Part shown: positions 35,340 through 48,198 of the stretch, in pieces
Layout: each line of letters starts with the position of its first letter
Position numbering within the stretch: position 1 is the stretch's first letter
DNA from: Hirsutella rhossiliensis
Lineage: Eukaryota; Ascomycota; Sordariomycetes; Hypocreales; Ophiocordycipitaceae
Length of the DNA: 64,000 bases
Reading direction: 5' to 3'
Assembly (NCBI RefSeq): GCF_020360975.1
Contig: NW_025408682.1
Location: 124,001 to 188,000 of the forward strand
Notes under the pieces: model-generated
Database searches by the model: none
What the model was told of the DNA's origin: nothing
Seen by the model: only the letters and a program-made list of their open reading frames with translations
Translations under genes and position numbers: made by a program

Positions 35340-35815
35340 TCTTATAAAGAGAGATATAAGAAGTATATAAAAATATATAAAGGTAAAATTAAAAGTAAGG
35401 GGTTAGATAGGTAGGGCAGAGAGATTTAATTCTTATAAGGGCAGTAATTATATTAAGGGAATAATTATTATTATAGCTTAATTCTCTTTCTTTCCTTTAT
35501 CTAACGCCCTTCTTTATACCCGTTTAGTATCTTAATTAATAAAGAAGATCCTACTTAAAGAAGCTATTAATATCCTCTTAACTACCGAGCTTTTTACTAG
35601 GTTTCCCCCTCCTTTCTAGCCGTTACCGGTATATCCGTCTTATCTTTCGCTACCTCTATAAGAAGCTATTACTACTTCTACTTCCCCTCTTACCCCTACC
35701 TTCCTCTTTATACCTCTTTTTAGCTCCTTTCTTAAAACCTATTTTTTAGCTTCCTAGGTCCCTCGTACTAAAGGATATCTCTAAGAACTACGAAATTAGG
35801 CCACGCTTCGCGATA
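35340..35815 (-). repeat. Copy C 3' LTR
   Basis: 476 bp, reverse complement of the copy B LTR, followed by the complement of the polypurine tract (TACCCCTTTAGC). Confidence 0.9.
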
Positions 35816-36099
35816 TACCCCTTTAGCTATAGCTTGCCCTTATAGAAAGGGTAAAGCTAAATACCTAGGCCGGTAAGCGTATAGAGGAGGTCTTAGTTTA
35901 TACTTATCCCTTACTTAAGAAATCCGGGTTTTAGCCCTAGGCTCTTTTAGACCTACTTTAGGAAAAAGGGGCCTTAAGGAGGATATTAAGTCCTATAAGA
36001 AAGGGGGGCTTCTCTAAGGATAAGTCCCTAAAAAGGGGGCCTTTAAGAAGAATAAGTCCTAATTAAGCTAAGGGCCCTCCTCTAAGATAAGTCCTAACT

Positions 36100-39000
36100 C
36101 CTCTCTTTAGCTATAGACGTCTCCTTCCTCTTACGTACTATTAGCTCCTCTCGTAGACTCTTAAGGCGGGCTTTTAAGGATAGCTTCTCTTAAACGTCTT
36201 CTAGCCCGATTTACTATAAAAGGATAGCTAGCTTCTACTTTAGTAAGGGCTTTATAAGACCGTTGGCTTTTATTATTACTATTAGAACTTAATAGACGGA
36301 AATAAGTTCCTTTTAGACCTCTTAGCGTAACTAATATTAGTAGATATCGATATACTATAGCTAGGTTAATAGCTTTATATTTTCTATTAGAATTTATATA
36401 GTCTACGTATTATCGTATTCTATAGCTAATAGGGTCGGAATTTATAGTTATAGAGATATTAGTAGCTAGCTAAGGAAAATCGCTTCTTTTAACGCTTTTA
36501 AAAGAGCTAGTAGCTCTACCTCTATACTTAAAGTTATAATAGTAGCTTACTTTAAAGCTCTCTAAGTAATAGTTCTTTTAAAAAGGGATATAATATACCC
36601 TTATAAGCTTTTTCTATCTAAGGAATTATCTATAAAGGACGAATCGCTTAAATAGAGGAAGATTTCGGTAGCTAGTTTCCTTCCCTACCCTCCTAGGCGT
36701 AGACTATATAATCTCGTTAAATAGAGATAAAGGATAGCTTAGTCTACTACTTCTTAGTGCCTAGGGCTAGGATTCTAGTTATACCTAGCTAGCCGGGAGA
36801 CCGTAAAAGAGATATCTAGTCTAGTAGAAATAGCTAAAAAAAGCAGGGAGCTTACCTTCTATTAATATTAGTGTTTCTCTTACTCCCTAGCTTAAAAGGA
36901 CGGATTAAGTAAAAGCTCTTCGTCTAATATAGGCGTAGAGGGAAGCTTCTTATTAAGGGAATTAAGGAGGAATTTATAAGCGACCTTATTAATATAAGCG
37001 TCCTAGGTAAGCTAGATAGTCTATTAGGACTTATTCTAAAGGATTTATATCCCTAGGAACTACTTTAGCTCCCTTAGCCTAGTTATCTTATACTTTTATT
37101 ATAGGCCTTATATAGCCTTTATAGTAGTTACTTCTTTCTCTTTTAGGTAGGCCTAGATAATATTATTAATATAAAAGAAGACCGTAACTTTACCCTTTTA
37201 TATTATATACGGTTCTTATAGGACTTTCTTAAAGCCTAGGGCTTTAATAGAACCTATTAAATATTATTACTAAAGAAGGGGTAATCTTTATAGTCTATAT
37301 AGAGCTTTCTTAAGCTATAGAACCTTTCCTAGCTATTAGAAACTAAGAGGAAGTTATATATAGATAACTTCTTCTTCCTTAAGGGGCAGTTAACGAAGGC
37401 GTTAACTATATCTATCTAATTAAGCTCGAGGTCGAATTCTACTACTATAGCTATAAGGGTCCGAAAAGATATCCCTACTAAGGTAGTTGCCTTAGTAAGA
37501 AGATCCCCTTTTTCTTACTAGTTCCTATAGATAACTAGCTAGGCTTTATACTTTTAAAGGAAGCTATATTTATTAGTCTTATAAATAAAGACCTATTTAT
37601 AGCTAAGGACCTATTTTCCTCTTACCTTTTCCTTAGGGACCTTTTTAAAAGACCCTATTTCTTTATATAAGGCTAGGTAGTTTTTCTAGGCCTAGAAAAA
37701 CTAGTCTCTTAAAGGGTGTCTTTCTAGCTACTTCTAGTTTACTAGTAGGTCCGGGAGGTCTCTTTTATATACCTTCCTTACTAATAGCTATAGCTTAAAG
37801 GGCCGGCCTACTATAAATGCTCTATAGTAACCGTCTTTTATAAGCGTTAGATAGAAGTCGGAAAAACGATTAAAATAAGGGAGAGGTTAGTCTTCTTTAG
37901 TAACCGTATCGGGCCCTATACCTTCCTTTGCTTCTTAAAGTAGGGATAAAAAGGTAGTCGGGTAATCCTTTAAGAGAGGTGCCTTTCCTACCCCCTTAGG
38001 GGTTAAGATAGGAAGACTAATAGAGAAAGCTACTTCTAGATCTTCTTTTTATATAGGAGGAGGCATAGGGAGGTAGGCGTATTCTAGCTCTACCGCTTTC
38101 CTATAGTCTCCTTTATTATCTAGATTATCTAATTTAGTAGCTTCCTCTTCTTTAAAGTTAGCGTTATCCTTAACTACTTTAACGTTAGTTTCTTCTTCCG
38201 TTTCTTTATCTAAGACCTCTTCTTAAGACTATTAGGAAGGGGGGATTAAAATCTTTTAAATTAGCTAACGTTATAAGAGTAAGAGGGGCTATTAATCCCT
38301 CTTTTTATTAAAGAAGCTAGATTCGTTAAAAATTATATCCTTAGTCGAAATAACCATTTATAAAAGAGGAATCTAGATCTAAAAGATATTTATAGAATTA
38401 TAACTAATAAGGTAACTAATAAAGGATCTAGGATTAAGCTTTCTTTTCTTTTTTCTTTTTAGCTATATATCGGTAGTTATCGCGTATACCTTATAGCTAT
38501 AAGTATAAAGGTAGGCTAGCGAGGCCCTCTTCTTTATAAAGAGCTTAAGGGGATATTTCTAGTTTATTCCTTAGGTCCTTAAGGTCCGGTTCTAAAGGTA
38601 ATAGGCGGTGTTAACGACTTCCCTTTAAAGGTTATAGGGAGGCCTCGTAGTAAGTCTTATTATATAGGCCCTTTTTATTATAGCACCCCTTAATCTTTCT
38701 ACCCCTCCGTTCTAGGCCTAGGTATTTAGTACTAATAAGAGGGGTAAAATGCCCCTTTTTCGAAGCTAATTTAAGATATCCTTTATAAATAGCTCTCTAT
38801 TAAACTATATCCTCTTTACCTTATAGCCGAAGTAGGATTTTATTTAGTTAACGAAGTCTTAGAGGGTAAACTAGTTATACTTACTTAAGTAGGTCTATAA
38901 GAAATAAGGGAAAACTATCCTTAAAAAGGCGTCTATAAAAATCATTACCCTAATAAAGCTTTCTTAGTTCCTAGAGACGTTAGTTTAATTAACTTAAATT

Positions 39001-41027
39001 TCCTTATATAGCTAGTCTAGCTATAAAGGCATTTATATAGAAATTCGTCTCTTAGTCTTTCCTTAGCTATAGTATTTATATTCGACGGTCTTTAAGCCCC
39101 TTATTTATATACCTTATTATAGGCCTAGCTTATATAAAGCTAGGGGGCCTAGGTAACTAAGTTATACGTGCTAAAGAAGGCCGTCTCCTTAGGCTACTAG
39201 AAGAGGGTCCTTTATAGTAGACCTATTCCTCTTAGTAGGGAAAGCTAACTTCTTAAGTAATTCCTTCTTAAAGATAGGTTAGAATTTAAGAATAAATTAA
39301 CCGAATTTTTCCTTAATAAGCCTAATAGTTTAATTCTTCTAGACTAGCCTCGTAGGCTTAGACGTTATATCTTAGAAGATTCCTTCTTTTCGAAGAAGGT
39401 TAAAGGAAATTAGGCTCGTTAAAAATTAAGGGTAAAAAGCTACCCTTTTTCGTCGAAGAATTTATATAGACTTACTAGGTAATTTTATCGTAAAATTCAC
39501 TATTCTATATCCCTCTATCTATATAGTTAATTCCCTAGTAATAAGATATTCCCTTTATACCTTCTTAAAGGACCGGAATCGTAAGAGTATATTATAGATA
39601 TTAAGGGAAGTATTAGAGTTAAGGATAGCTAATTTTCGTAGGGGATAGTCGGAGGGTCCTAACGGGTAGTCTTACTAATCTATAGGGAAGATAAATACCG
39701 GATTTACTATACTAACGATTTTTCCTTAAATTTATAGCTTAAATAAGGGCAGCGGCGTTATTAGTTACTATTTCCTAGTAACCTAAATCTCGTCTATCTT
39801 CTTCTATAATAAGGGGTCCTCCTTAAGAGACTATTATACTATTTCTTATAGCCTCTTTAAACAGTTAACTCCTTTAGGTTAGTTTTCCTCGAAGACCTAC
39901 TAGTAGTCTTCTAGCCGATAGGGCTTTTTATATACTTAGTAAGTAGGTCTATTCCTCTTTATATATTATTTCTTTAAGGAATCCTTGTCTTAGTTTAGAA
40001 GGTCTGCTTAAAAATCCCCTCTTTTTGCCCTTTATTACTAATTTTAATAAAGAGGTTCGATTTCGACTAGTTCCTTAATTTTTCGACTAACGGACTAAAA
40101 GGTCTATTAAGGGACTAGTCGGGCCGGTCTAACTAACGGGACCGGGGCCGGGCCTAGAATAAGATATATAGCTAGGGCCGGGGTAGTAGCTATATTTAAC
40201 GACGGCGTTAAGGCTCTCGGGGGAGGATAAGCTAAAGGAGCAATAGCTATAGTAGTAGTAGTAGCGGGGCCCGTAGTAATAAGGGCTATAGCAGCTATAG
40301 GTCGAGCTATCTAGGTCGAGTACTAGCTACGAAGGAATAAGACTACTTACTATTATACTTTAATAGCCTCTTTATTTAGTTCTTAGCTAGCTTCTTAAAA
40401 GATAATTAAGTAACCGTTACTAATAGGCTTTATTAGTAGAGATATATCCTATAGCTACTAGCCGGAAAGAGCTTCTATAAGGAAGTATTAGTTAGCTTCC
40501 TTAAGGATTTTTTCTTACTTAGCTAGCTATAAAGAAGCTAGTAGGTTCTTAGTAGAAAGGGTTCTTAGGTAGGCTGTATAGGTCCTCTTAATACGGTTAG
40601 TTATATAGCCCTTTAAGGGAGCTATTAAGGTCTCGAGCTTTAAAAGCTACTACCTAAGAGTCTCTTCCTCTTAAAGAGAGATTAGCTTTATAGTACTAAT
40701 AGATTCCGTTATCGCTATATATATAGTAGTTAGTAGCTTTATCTTATAAAGGTACTTCTTATAGTAACTCTCGTAGTTACCTAAGGTAGTAGAAAAAGCT
40801 CTCTATTATATAGAGGTTAGCTTAGAGAAGAGGGAAGCTCCCTCTATAAATTCTATTACCCTTAGATAAAGAAAGGGCTCGAGAGGGTCCTACTTATTAA
40901 AGAAGACTAAATTATAGATAGTTCTATCTATATAAGCCTATAGCTCCTTTACCTACTTATCTTAATCTTAGGGCTCTATAAGAATCGTCCTATAAACTAT
41001 AGGGGCGGCAGAGTTATTTTTCGATAT
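36100..41027 (-). pseudogene. Copy C gag-pol pseudogene
   Basis: Degenerate polyprotein collinear with copy B. Presumed start ATA-TCG at 41027. It retains the reverse transcriptase-RNase H junction deleted in B (about 36790-37020). The second integrase Asp is Asn (codon AAT within TTT-AAT-AGA, near 38800). The Ala/Pro-rich Gag tail (40190-40330) carries its own length differences. No domain is free of stops. Confidence 0.87.
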
Positions 41028-41159
41028 AATTATAAGGGAAGAGTAGAAAAGTTAGTTTTTCTAGTAAGAAGGGTAAAAGAAAGCTACGAGGGATATAAGA
41101 AAGGTGCCTTTTATAGTAGCCGGAAGGTATAAGAATACTATTCCTCCTAGGCTTATAGC

Positions 41160-41644
41160 TTTTATATAAAGAGATATAAGAAGTATATAAAAATATATAA
41201 AGGTAAAGTTAAAAGTAAGGGGTTAGACTAGTAAGGTAGAGAGATTTAATTCTTATAGGAGTAGTAATAAAGGTAAGGGAGTAATTATTATATTTCCTTA
41301 TTTATCCTTCTTTCCTTTATTTAACGCCCCTCTTTATACCTATCTAGCATCTTAATTAATAAAGAAGATCCTACTTAAAGAAGCTACTAATATCCTCTTA
41401 ACTACTAAGCTTTTTACTAGTTTTTCCCTTCTTTTCTAGCCGTTAGCGGTATATCCGTCTTATCTTTTACTACCTCTATAAGAAGCTATCGCTACTTTTA
41501 CTTCCCTTTATACCCCTACCCTCCTTTCTATACCTCTTTTTAGCTCCTTCTTCCTTCTTTTATACTAAGTGTTTTTAGCTTCCTTAGTCCCTTATACTAA
41601 GGGATATCTCTAAGAACTACGAAATTAAGCTATACTTTATAATA
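41160..41644 (-). repeat. Copy C 5' LTR with adjacent primer site
   Basis: 485 bp. The primer site lies just inside at 41149-41159 (complement AGGCTTATAGC). Both ends have lost their CpG sites (TTTTATATAAAG and CTTTATAATA). Confidence 0.9.
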
Positions 41645-41933
41645 AATAAAAGGTTATATTCTTTAATATCTGTAATATCGAAGTTAACTTACTTATTATA
41701 GCCCTATATATTAATATTAAGGTAATTAATCTCTATATTAATAATTCCGTTATTATAGTTAAAGGCCTCTCCTTTAATATTTATAAGTTTATATGAATCT
41801 TTCTTATATCTCTATATAAGTCGGTAACGATTAATAACTCTAAGTAAAATATAATTACTTATTACGCTATAGTTTAAAAGTATATATATATAATATCCCG
41901 CGATTTAAATATCTAATACTATTTAGTTACTAT
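41645..41933 (-). pseudogene. E2 protease fragment between copies C and D
   Basis: Collinear with 22285-22567 of E1, covering the retropepsin end of the Gypsy polyprotein. It is the only E2 sequence between two Copia insertions and ends with ACTAT, the target duplication of copy D. Confidence 0.75.
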
Positions 41934-42391
41934 TCTCGTAAAGAGAGATATAAGAAGTATATATAAAATATATAAAGGTGAAATTAAAAGTAAGGGGTCG
42001 GATAGGCAGGGCAGAGAGATTTAATTCTTACGGGAGCAGTAATAAAGGTAAGGGAGTAATTATTATATTGCTTTAATTATCCTTCTTTCCTTTATCTAAC
42101 GCCCCTATTTATACCTGTCTAGTATCTTAATTAATAAAGAAGATCCTACTTTAAGAAGCTACTAATATCCTTTTAACTACCGAGCTTTTTACTAGTTTTT
42201 TCCTTTCTTTATAGCCGTTTCTAGTATATCCGTCTTATCTCTCGCTACTTATACTTCCCCTTATACCCCTACTCTCCTTTCTATACCTTCTTTTTAGCTC
42301 CTTCTTTTATACTAGGTGTTTTTAGCTTCCTTAATCCTTCTTACTAAGGGATATCTTCGAGAACTATAAAATTAGGCTACGCTTCGCGATA
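41934..42391 (-). repeat. Copy D 3' LTR
   Basis: 458 bp, followed by TACCCCCTTAGC, the complement of the polypurine tract. It is shorter than the B LTR because of small deletions, including about 20 bp near 42250 and around 42290, which its 5' LTR shares. Confidence 0.9.
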
Positions 42392-42639
42392 TACCCCCTT
42401 AGCTATAGCCTGCCCTTATAGTAAGGGCATAGCTAATATAGCTTCGGGCTAGTAAGCGTATAGAGGAGGTTCTTAGCTCTATACTTCTCCCTTTACTCGA
42501 GGAAAGCAAGGGCCCTTTCGGGTCCTTAGGCTCTTTTAAACCTACTTAAGGAAAAGGGGCCTAAAGAGGGGAAAGTCCTATAAGAGGGGGCCTTCTTAGA
42601 AGGGAAAAACCTAATTAAAATAGGGGGCCTTCTAAAGGG

Positions 42640-45600
42640 AACAACCTCTTCCTTTTCTTCGGCTATAGACGTTACCTTCTCGTACGGGCTATTAGCTCCT
42701 CTCGTAGACTCTTAAGACGGGCCTCTAAGGATAGCTTCTCTTAAACGTCTTCTAGCTTAATTTACTATAAGAAGACAGCTAGCTTCTACTTTAGTAGGGG
42801 CTTCGTAAGACCGTCGGCTTTTATTAATACCGTTAGAACCTAATAGACGGAAATAAGTCCCCTTTAGACCTCTTAGCGTAACTAATACTAGTAGATATCG
42901 ATATACTATAGCTAGGTCAATAACTTACTATTTTCTATAAGAATTCGAATAGTCTATATATTATTGCATTCTATAGCTAATAGGGTCGGAATTTATAGTT
43001 ATAATAATATTAGTAGCCGGCTAAGGAAAATCGCTCCTTTTAACGCTTCTAAAAGAGCTAGTAGCTCTACCTCTATACTAAAAGTCGTAACGGTAGCCTA
43101 CTTCGAAGCTCTCTAAGTAATAGTTCCTCTAAAAAGGGATATAATATACCCCTATAAGCTCTTTCTATCTAAGGAATTATCTATAAAGGACGAATCGCTT
43201 AAATAAAGAAAGATTTCGGCAGCTTATTTCCTTCCTTACCCTCCTAGGCGTAGACTATATAATCTTATTAAATAGAGATAAAGGATAGCTCTATCTACTA
43301 CTTCTTAATGCCTAGGGCTAGGATTCTAGTTATACTTAGCTAGCTAAGAGACCGTAAAAGAGATATCCGGTCTAGTAGAAATAGCTAAAAAAAGCAAGGA
43401 GCCTACCTTCTATTAATATTAGTATTTCTCTTACTCCCTAGCTTAAAAGGACGGATTAGGCAAAAGCTCTTTATCTAATATAGGCGTAGAGGGAAGCTTC
43501 TTATCGATAGAAGTAAGGAGGAATTTATAAGCGACCTTATTAATATAGGCGTCCTAGGTAAGCTAGATAGTCCGTTAGGACCTATTCCTAAGGATTCGTA
43601 TCCCTAGGAACTACTTTAGCTCCCTTAGCCTAGTTATCTTATACCTTTATTATAGGCCTTATATAGCCTCCTTAGTAGTAACTTCTTCCTCTTTTAGGTA
43701 CGCCTAGATAATATTATCGACGTAGAAGAAGACTATGATTTTACCCTTCTATATTATATACGGTTCCTAAGGGACTTTCTTAAAGCCTAGGGCTTTAAGG
43801 GAACCTATTAAATACTATTGCTAAAGAAGGGGTAATCTTCGTAATCTATATAGAGCTTTCCTAAGCTATAGAACCTTTCCTAGCTATTAAAAGCCTAGTA
43901 GAAGGCATATATAAATAACTTTTTCTTCCTTAAGTTGGTAGTTAATAAAGGCATTAACTTTATCTATCTAATTAAGTTCGAGGTCGAATTCTACTACTAT
44001 AGCTATAAGGGTCCGAAAAGATATCCCTATAGGGTAGTTGCCTTAGTAGGAAGATCCCCTTTTTCCTACTAGTTCCTATAGATAACTAGCTAAGCTTTAT
44101 ACTTTTAAAGGAAGCTATATTTATTAGTCTTATAGATAAAGACCTACTTATAGCTAAGGACCTATTTTCCTCTTACCTTTTCCTTAAGGACTTCTTTAAA
44201 AGACCCTATCTCTTCGTATAAGGCTAGGTAGTCTTTCTAGGCCTAGAAAAACTAGTCTCTAAAGGGGTATCTTTCTAGCTACTTTTAGTTTGCTAGTAGG
44301 TCCGGGAGGTCTCTTTTATATACCTTCCTTACTAATATTAGCTTAAATAGCCGGCCTACTATAAACGCTCCGTAGGAACCGTCTTTTATTAGCGTTAGGC
44401 AGAAGTCGGAAAATCGGTTAAAATAAGGGAGAAACTAGTCTTCTTTCGTATCGGGCCCTATACCTTCCTTTACTTCTCGAAGCAGGGATAAAAAGGCAGC
44501 CGGGTAATCCTTCGAGAGAGGTGCCTTTCCTACCCCCTTAGGGGTCGAGACGGGAAGACTAACTAAGAAAGCTGCTTTTAGATCTTCTTCTTTTATAAGA
44601 GGAGGCGTAGGTAGGTAAGCGTATTTTAGTTCTACCGCTTTCCTATAGTCTCCTTCTTTGTCTAGATTATCTAATCTAGTAGCTTCCTCTTCTTCTTCGA
44701 AGTCGGCGTTATCCTTAACTACTTCGACGTCGGTTTCTTCTTCCGTTTCCTCGTTTAAGACCTCTTCTTAAGACTATTAGGAAGGGGGGATTTAGATCTT
44801 TTAAATTAGCTAACGTTATATAAGTAAGAGGGGCTATTAATCCTTCTTTCCGTCGAAGAAGCTAGATTCGTCGAAAATTATATCCCTAGTTAAAATAACC
44901 TTCTATAAAAGAAGAATCTAGATCTAGAAGATATTCGTAGAATTATACTTAACGAGGTAACTAATAAAGGCTCTAGGATTAAGCTTTCTTTTCTTCTTCC
45001 TTTTTAGCTATATATCGGTAGTTATTGCGTATACCTTATAGCTATAGGCATAAAGGTAGGCTAGCGAGGCCTACTTCTTCGTAAAGAGCTTAAGGGGGGA
45101 TTTCTAGTTTATACCTTAGGTCTTAAAAAAGGTCTCTAGGTCCCTATAGTCCCTTAGTCCCCTAGGGTCCCTTAGGGTCCGGTTCCGAAGGTAATAGGCG
45201 GTCTTAATAACTTCCCTCTAACAGTCGTATAGAAGCCTTATAGTAAGTCTTATTATATAGGCCCTTTCTATTATAGCACCCCTTAATCTTCCTACCCCTC
45301 CGTTCTAGGCCTAGGTATTTAGTGCTAACGGGAGGGGTAAAATGCCCCCTTTTCGCAGCTAATTTAAGATATCCTTTATAAATAGCTCTCTATTAGACTA
45401 TATCTTCTTTACCTCGTAGCTAAAGTAGGATTTTATCTAGTTAACGAAGTCTTAGAGGGCAGACTAGTTATACTTACTTAGGTAGGTCCGTAAGAAATAG
45501 GGGAAAACTATCCCTAAAAAAGCGTCTATAAAAAACATTACCCTAACGAAGCTTTCTTAATCCTTAGAGACGTCGGTCTAGTCGACCTAAATTTCCTTAC

Positions 45601-47590
45601 ACGGCTAGTCTAGCCGTAAAGGCGTTCGTCTAGAAATTCGTCTCTTAGTCTTTCCTTAGCCGTAGTATTCGTATTTAACTATCTTTAGTCCCCTTATTCG
45701 TACGCCCTATTATTAACCTAGCTTATATAAAGCTAGGGGGCCTAGGTAACTAAGTCGTGCGTGCTAAAGAATGCTGTCTCCTTAGGCTGCTAGAAGAGGG
45801 TCCTTTAAGCCTACCCTCCTTTAAGTAAGGAAAGCTAATTTCTCGAGTAGTTCCTTCCTATAAATAGGTTAGAATTCGAGAATAAATTAACTAAATTTCT
45901 CCTCGATAAGCCTAATAGTCTAATTCTTCTAGACTAGCCTCGTAGGTTTAGACGTCGTATCCTAAAAGATTCCTTCTTCTTAAAGAAAGTAGAAGGAAAT
46001 TAAGCTCGTTAAAAATCGAGGGTAAAAAGCTACCCTTTTTCGTCGAAGAATTTATATAAACCTATTAAGTAATTTTATCGTAAAATTCACCTTTCCGTAT
46101 CCCTTTATCCGTATAGTTAATTCCCCGGCAATAAGATATTCCTTTTATGCCTTCTTAAAGGACCGGAATCGTAAGTGTATATTATAAATATTAAGGGAAG
46201 TACTAGAGTTAAGGATAGCTGATTTTTATAGGGGATAATTAGAGGGTTCTAACGGTTAGTTTTAGCCTTATCAATCTATAGGGAAGATAAAGGCCGGATT
46301 TACTATGCTAACGATTTTTCCTCGAATTTACGGTAGCGGCGTTAGTTACTATTTCTTAGCAACCTAAATCTCGTCTATCTTTTTTTATAACGAGGGGTCC
46401 TCCTTAAGAGACTATTATACTATTTCTTATAGCCTCTTTAAAGGGTTAATTCCTTTAGGTCGGTTTTCCTCGAAGACCTACTAGCAGTCTTCTAGCCGAT
46501 AGAGCTTTTTATATGCTTAGTAGGTAGGTCGATTCCTTCTCGTTTATTTCTTTAAGGAATCCTCGTCCCGGTCTAGAAGGTCTGCTTAAAAACCCCCCCT
46601 TTTTACCCCTTATTGCTAATTTTAACGAAGAGGTTCGATTTCGACTAGTTCCCTGATTTTTCGACTAACGGACTAAAAGGTCTATTAGGGGACTAGTCGG
46701 GCCGGTCTAACTAACGGGACCGGGGCCGGGCCCGGAGCAAGAGGCGGAGCCGGGGCCGGGCCTACGGCAGCCGTTAAAGACAGTATTAATACTCTCGAGG
46801 GAGGTAGAGCCGAAGGAGCAACAGCCGCAATAGTAGCAGCGGGGGCCGTAGCAGCTATAGGTCGAGCCGTCTAGGTCGAGTACTAGCTACGAAGGAATAA
46901 GACTACTTACTATTATACTCTAGCAGCCTCTTTATCTAGTTCCCGGCTAGCCTCTCGAAAGATAGTCGAGTAACCGTTACTAATAGGCTTTATTAGCAGA
47001 GATATATCCCGTAGCTACTAGCCGGAAAGAGCTTCTATAAGGAAGTATTAGTTAGCTTCCTTAAGGATTTCTTCCTACTTAGCTAGCTACGAAGAAGCTA
47101 GTAGGTTCCTAGTAGAAAAAGCTCCTAGGTAGGCCGTATAGGTCTTCTTAATACGGTTAGTTATATAACCTCTCGAGGGAGCTATCGAGGTCTCGAGCTT
47201 TAAAAGCTACTGCCTAGGAGTCTCTTCCTCTTAAAGAGAGATTAGCTTTACGGCACTAACGGATTCCGTTATCGCCGTACGAGCAGCCGTTAGTAGCTTC
47301 GTTTTATAGAGGTATTCCTTTCGGTGACTCTTATAGTCGCCTAAGGTAGTAGAAAAAGCTCTCTATTATATAGAGGTTAGCTTAGAGAAGAGGGAAGCTC
47401 CCTCTATAAAGTCCGTTGCCCTAGGATAAAGAGGGGGCTTGAGAGGGTCCTACTTATTAGAGAAGACTAAATTATAGATAGTTCTATCTATACGAGCCCG
47501 TAGCTCCTTTACCTACTTATCCTAATCTTAGGGCTCTATAAGAATCGTCCTACGGACCGTAGGGACGGTAGAGGAGTCGATTTTCGTTAT
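42640..47590 (-). pseudogene. Copy D gag-pol pseudogene
   Basis: Collinear with copy B; presumed start ATA-ACG-AAA at 47590, identical in context to B. The Ala/Pro-rich Gag tail (46690-46860) and much of Gag keep CpG-containing codons. The second integrase Asp is again Asn (TCT-AAT-AGA near 45390). It retains the reverse transcriptase-RNase H junction missing in B. Stops are TAG/TAA only. Confidence 0.9.
45118..45178. repeat. Short tandem expansion unique to copy D
   Basis: In place of the CCTTAAGGTCCGG of copy C, copy D has a run built from CCCTTAG / TAGGGTCC units, about 45 bp longer. It falls in the integrase region and shifts or extends the frame. Confidence 0.7.
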
Positions 47591-47750
47591 CGTTATAGAA
47601 GAAGAGGGGGGGGTAGAAAAGTCGGTTAAAAATCGGATTTTCTAGTAAGAGGGGTAAAAGGGAGCTACGAAGGATAGAAGAAGGGTGCCTTTTATAGCAG
47701 CCGGAAAGTATAGGAATACTATTCCTCCTAGGCTTATAACTCTCGCGAAG

Positions 47751-48198
47751 AAAGATACGAGAAGTATATATAAAATATACGAAGGTGAAATTAAAAGTAA
47801 GGGGTCGGATAGGTAGGGCAGAGAGATTTAATTCTTATAGGAGCAGTAATAAAGGTAGGGGAGTAATTATTATATTGCCTTAATTATCCTTCTTTCCTCT
47901 ATCTAACGCCCCTATTTATACCTATATAGTATCTTAATTAATAAAGAAGATCCTACTTAAAGAAGCTACTAATATCCTTTTAACTACTAAGCTTTTTACC
48001 GGTTTTTTCCTTCCTTTATAGCCGTTTCTAGTATATCCGTCTTATCTCTCGCTACTTATACTTCCCCTTATACCCCTACTCTCCTTTCTATACCTTCTTT
48101 TTAGCTCCTTCTTTTATACTAGGTGTTTTTAGCTTCCTTAGTCCTTCTTACTAAGGGATATCTTTAAGAACTACGAAATTAAGCTACGCTTCGCAATA
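47751..48198 (-). repeat. Copy D 5' LTR with adjacent primer site
   Basis: 448 bp starting TCTCGCGAAG on plus, with the primer site complement GGCTTATAAC at 47741-47750. The right end GCTTCGCAATA is followed by ACTAT. Confidence 0.92.

Larger units (their letters stand above)
35340..41644 (-). mobile_element. Copia copy C, full length, no target duplication
   Basis: 6,305-bp element of the same family as A, B and D on the minus strand, LTRs at 35340-35815 and 41160-41644. The flanking five bases differ (AATCT and AATAA), and the host E sequence on the two sides corresponds to positions about 3 kb apart in E1, so insertion was accompanied or followed by a deletion. RIP is heavy, comparable to copy A, but the 3' LTR end (CCACGCTTCGCGATA) is better preserved than the 5' one. 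Confidence 0.93.
41934..48198 (-). mobile_element. Copia copy D, full length
   Basis: 6,265-bp element on the minus strand flanked by ACTAT (41929-41933 and 48199-48203). LTRs 41934-42391 and 47751-48198. It is second to copy B in preserved CpG sites, with intact stretches such as the TCTCGCGAAG terminus. It holds an extra tandem tract of about 45 bp near 45120-45175 that A, B and C lack. Excising it joins E2 sequence 41933 to 48204 in perfect register with E1. Confidence 0.95.
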
